From: Clarireedia homoeocarpa
Lineage: Eukaryota > Ascomycota > Leotiomycetes > Helotiales > Rutstroemiaceae
DNA: 64,000 bases
Assembly: GCA_001465935.1 (NCBI GenBank)
Contig: LNKV01000011.1
Span: 250,743-314,742, forward strand
Direction of reading: 5' to 3'
Below, one piece after another: positions 60,273 through 64,000 of this stretch; position 1 is the stretch's first letter; every line of letters begins with the position of its first letter. The position numbers and the translations under genes were made by a program. The notes below the pieces were generated by a model that was not told where the DNA came from, did no database searches, and saw nothing but the letters and a program-made list of their open reading frames with translations.

Positions 60273-60608
60273 GGAATGGAAGTGGTTTGATCTCGACCTC
60301 AAATACCATGATGCGCTTCGTTCCAATCGACGACGAAACTCGATATGGATTAATGTGCATCCTTTTCACAATACAAGTACAAGCACAGCATCACGATGCT
60401 TCTTGCCTATCAGATGATGGTTTACTAGAGCATGATAGCATTCAATGGATTACAGATGATTGGCAAATCTACAACTAATTCTTTTTTCCCACTCCCTCAT
60501 TTCGAATTGAGAAGCCCATATTTCGTGCCATGTCCCCTTATAGGCTGGACTTATTTGGACGGTCTGAATGCCATCAGAATCCGGCCATTGATATTGAAAC
60601 CTCCATAT
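60273..60608. other. Short convergent intergenic, SEM1 / PGK1
   Basis: 336 bp with no gene or repeat. It holds the two 3' ends. Confidence 0.6.
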
Positions 60609-62010
60609 TTACTTACTCGACAAGGCAGTGACACCTGGAAGCTCCTTGCCCTCGAGCAACTCAAGGGAAGCTCCACCACCAGTGGAGACGTGGCTAAGCT
60701 TGTCCTCAACCTTGTATTTCGCAGCAACAGTTGCAGTGTCGCCACCACCAATAATGACAATCTTTCCACCCTGTGCAGCATCAACGGCAGCATCCAGTGT
60801 GGCCTTGGTGCCATTGGCAAAAGCGTCGAACTCAAAGACACCTGGAGGACCGTTCCAGAGGATGGTCTTAGAGTCGTTAATAGCTTTTTTGAAGAGTTCG
60901 ATACTCTTTGTTCCACAGTCGAGACCCATCCATCCATCTGGGATTCCCTCCTCATCAGTAGCAGTTCCAGTCTTAGCGTCCTTAGCGAAGTTGTCTGCGG
61001 TAATGTAATCGCATGGTAAGACGAGCTCAACGTTGTTCTTCTTCGCTTTCTCAACAAGATCTTTAACGGTCTTGCTTCCAGCCTCATCAAACAGACTGTT
61101 TCCAATCTTGACGTTCTCCAATGTCTTCTTGAAAGTGAATGCCATACCACCACAGACGATCAGCTTGTCAACCTTTCCGAGAAGGTTGTCAATCAATTGA
61201 ATCTTGTCGGAGACCTTGGCACCTCCGAGGATGGCCAAGAATGGTCGTTGTGGGTTCTCCAAAGCCTTGGCGAAGTACTCGAGTTCCTTCTTCATGAGGA
61301 AACCAGATGCCTTTTGTGGGAGATCAACACCGACCATGGAGCTGTGAGCTCTGTGTGCAGTTCCGAAAGCATCGTCTTGTGAAAAATCAGTCTCTTAACT
61401 ACAAAAATAAGGTACTTTGCTCTTCCAGTGTAAACTTACTGATATAGATATCTCCCAGAGCTGTCAAGCCCTTTCTGAACTCATCCACCTTAGCCTTATC
61501 AGCCTTAACCTTCTTTCCATCAGCATCTTTTGAGCTTCCCTCCTCTTCAGCGTGGAATCTCAAGTTCTCCAAAAGAACGACTTGTCCGCCGCTAGCCTTG
61601 TTGACAATCTCCTCAACCTCCGGTCCTACACAATCCGGAGCTATCTCAACCTTCTTGCCACCCAGCAACTTCTCCAGTTCTGGCACAACTGGCTTCAAGG
61701 AGTATTTCGCATTAACCTTTCCATCTGGTCGTCCCAAATGCGACATTAGGACAACAGCTTTGGCGCCATTGTCAATGGCATATTTGATGGTGGGGACTGC
61801 TCCCGCAATACGCTGGTTGTTGGTGATGTTCTTATCGGAGTCGAGAGGTACGTTGAAATCAACCTAAAAGTGCCCACACAATGGATTATTAGTCTGAGAG
61901 TCCCGTTTAGAAGAGTGGTTGGGAAATTTTGATAGTGGACTTACTCGGATCAAGACGCGCTTGTCCTTCAAGTCGACGTCAGTGATGGAGAGTTTGTTAG
62001 AAAGAGACAT
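60609..62010 (-). CDS. PGK1: Phosphoglycerate kinase
   Basis: This glycolytic enzyme converts 1,3-bisphosphoglycerate and ADP to 3-phosphoglycerate and ATP in the cytosol. Exons are 62010-61945 (22 codons), 61863-61440 and 61375-60609, with introns of 81 and 65 nt, for 418 residues, the usual length for fungi. The first join rebuilds KDKRVLIRVDFNVPLD (substrate-binding RVDFNVP). Further blocks are SHLGRPDGK, LLENLRFHAEEEG, the second join NDAFGTAHRAHSS, FLAILGGAKVSDKI, and the nucleotide site GGGDTATVAAKY with STGGGASLELLEG. Codon use is biased to C-ending codons (AAG, GTC, CTC), as in highly expressed fungal genes. Confidence 0.98.
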
Positions 62011-62612
62011 TGTCGCAGGTTTGATAGAAAGTCTTCGAGGAAATGTACAGGAGTGAGAATCGGGATTCTTCAGAGTTCAAGTGGTATGAGATTGAGAAGA
62101 AAAAGTAAAGCGGGACGTAGGTTGAGGTTTGATTATGCCCCTCTATCTGATTTTGGTGGGGTGGTTTGGTTAGAGCTTCTCGGCAACCTGAGTCTGATAA
62201 TGTTGAATCATGTCATACGCAGGTGGGTGGAGTGGGGTCATTTTATAGAGAAAATAGAAAGCGCAAATGTCATGACTCTTTAACTATTATGGAACTCCGG
62301 TATATACGATAATCGCACAAGCGGCGGTACAACGCATAGAGGGAAGACCGGATGAAAATGGTTATAATTTGGCTTGCCAATGTGTGTACATCGTATCTAC
62401 GAAGCCAGGATATTTCTAAGATACCCCGCTCCACCCCAGAATATCCAGCACCGAAACGCCGTCTTTACAAATGTTTGACACAATACTGCTAAATAAATTC
62501 GTGAACAATTATATATCCATCATAAACATGTTCGGGTTCAACCCGCCTCAAACTCCTTTTCTTCCAAATGCGGTGGTTCGGTCCTTCGCTGCCTGGTATC
62601 ACACAATGTAAT
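62011..62612 (-). promoter_or_regulatory. PGK1 promoter region with TATA-like box
   Basis: On the minus strand TATAAAA lies at 62247-62241, 231-237 bp before the PGK1 start codon. The leader between is CT-rich (62100-62015), a common feature of strongly expressed fungal genes. The left 3' end of the Mpv17 gene abuts the region at 62613. Confidence 0.5.
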
Positions 62613-63436
62613 TTATGCAAGTCGAATGTTAGGGGATACTGGAGCAGAGCGAACTTCCATGGCATCTTCGGTGGCATTCGACAGAGAAAGGTAGGCCGTC
62701 CAAGCGATACCGACCGTCGAAACAAATGGCTAGAAGAGAATTAGTAAACAGATTCCTCGGAGTTTGGCTATGCTAGGTCAAACATACCAGCTGGAATTGA
62801 AGCGGCATAAGGCGGAAGTTGATAATCTGGACCAGAGGCCAGACCATAAAGTTGGCCTTGAGCGTTGGCAGATACATGTCTCGTAATTTATGAGTTACTG
62901 CTCTCTTTCCACCACCCTCTGCGATAGTCATAACGGTAAAGAAAGTAGCAATTCCTAAGAGGTATCAGCTATTGTCCAACCCATCATAGATATTGTGTAT
63001 ACATACCAACTGGCGCAAATATCAATTGATCAAATGCAACCATTTTTATAGCAGGAAACAATCCAGGATTCTTGCCAAATGGAAATATCCTTGACAAGAA
63101 TTGGAACCATTTGAACTGAATAGGTGCCATACCAAATCCGTATGCCATGAATCGGGTTAATCGCTCAAAGTCGAATGGAGGAGGTAGGGCCTTGGAATCG
63201 GGGATCAAATCCTGCTCGTGGAAAGGGTCTTTTTTATCCAGTTCGTGTATCTCGATCGCCAATGTATCATCTTTTCTAACCCCCCCAGACTTACGAACAG
63301 CAGCCGTTCTGATTGCCGTTATTGATTGAGCTGTTGTGTCTGCAATACCTCCGAGGATAGAATTGGTTATCATCATCGTCAATATTGGTCGCGCAGCATA
63401 GTAGCTGTTGAACTTGGCCGAAAGTCTCGATATCAT
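62613..63436 (-). CDS. Mpv17/PMP22-family membrane protein
   Basis: An integral membrane protein of peroxisomes or the inner mitochondrial membrane (relatives: Mpv17, PXMP2, yeast Sym1). Exons are 63436-63007, 62954-62788 and 62729-62613, with introns of 52 and 58 nt, for 237 residues. The family C-terminal block is clear: LPTLKANFMVWPLVQIINFRL then PFVSTVGIAWTAYLS. RPILTMMITNSILGGIADTT is membrane segment 1, and FMAYGFGMAPIQFKWFQFLS is segment 2. Between them is a long polar insert (about residues 45-85) seen in some fungal subfamilies. The first ATG in the exon (63436) is used, with only non-ATG codons upstream. It follows PGK1 on the same strand, 602 bp away. Confidence 0.92.
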
Positions 63437-64000
63437 GACGATTTCTATAATAAACACGACTGCGTGTATGAGAGGCTATTGACAAAGGATTTTGTTAGTA
63501 TTTGAACATCGAAATTGGTTTTTTGCTCCTCCGTCATCGCTAGAGAACAACAGCTTTGAGACAAGAGAGAGCAAGGAGGAAAGAGGCACCCACAATCTTG
63601 CCGTAAATATATTTACTTTGAATCTTGCGCATGAAGCGCCGTCGTTCTATTTCGAAAGGTAGAGGCATAATTGCAGGTTTGATGGCGAAAAGGAAGATAA
63701 ATAAAAATGGTACGGCCTTTTAGACCGTGGGTCTCGTGTGAGGAATGACGACACCAAGGACAGGCTCGAGGATCTTCTAACGAATCTTGGCCAGCCCAAC
63801 ACACCCCGTTCGCCAGTATATGTCTCTACTTCTGCTACGAATAGATAAGAAGAAATCTGATCGTAAAAGTCGACCCAGATCGAAAATGACGAAGGGTAAG
63901 AATTGTTATGAATTAACAAGAAGAGAACAAGTCGAATAATGGATGGATGAAAGAAAGAAGTGGAAGGTCGTTCGTTGGTTTGGCTTACTTGGTAAAATGC
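63437..64000. other. Upstream of the Mpv17 gene, no gene seen
   Basis: The short ORFs here (for example 63647-63919 -) show no family. This is presumably the Mpv17 promoter and the flank of a neighbour outside the window. Confidence 0.5.

Noticed and set aside
60551..61153. 200-codon ORF (-) in another frame of PGK1
   Set aside because: It is a frame shadow. The biased codons of PGK1 leave the other frames open.

Overview
This is a 64 kb stretch of filamentous ascomycete nuclear DNA. The evidence is short introns (48-202 nt) with GTAAGT/GTATGT donors and YAG acceptors, fungal-type proteins, and intergenic DNA rich in microsatellites. The protein set (plant-wall endopolygalacturonase, fungal GH5, Rsc7, Iml2, RPA43) fits Pezizomycotina. 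I lean to Leotiomycetes/Helotiales from remembered protein resemblance only. Sixteen protein genes were rebuilt by joining exons. No transposon, rRNA, tRNA or CRISPR array was recognised.

Layout. 1-23 kb is gene-dense: the 3' part of an endopolygalacturonase (+), a BAR-SH3 protein of the Rvs167/Hob1 type (-), mitochondrial cysteine desulfurase NFS1 (+), an ER-type membrane J-protein (-) divergent from RNA polymerase I subunit RPA43 (+), a 1651-residue acidic protein that looks like a fungal coilin (+), an NAD(P)-binding Rossmann protein (+), a GH5 glucanase without signal peptide (+), and P5C dehydrogenase (-). At 24-26 kb lies a homeobox transcription factor (-), followed upstream by about 11 kb with no convincing gene but many short-unit minisatellites. 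At 37-45 kb are the permuted GTPase NUG1 (-), a HAD phosphatase (+) and the exosome nuclease RRP44/DIS3 (-). A second gene-poor stretch of about 7 kb precedes RSC7 (+) at 51.7-54 kb. A microsatellite-packed 2.7 kb separates RSC7 from convergent IML2 (-), followed by SEM1/DSS1 (+), PGK1 (-) and an Mpv17-family membrane protein (-).

Function. Most genes are housekeeping. Several serve ribosome production or nuclear RNA processing (RPA43, coilin-like, NUG1, RRP44), but nothing shows that they form a functional cluster. The most interesting points are the coilin-like protein, the two gene deserts next to chromatin or transcription regulators, the unusual minisatellites with 10-12 bp units, a recurrent TACGAAGTA motif, and two introns that are multiples of three and stop-free, so an ORF caller reads straight through them.
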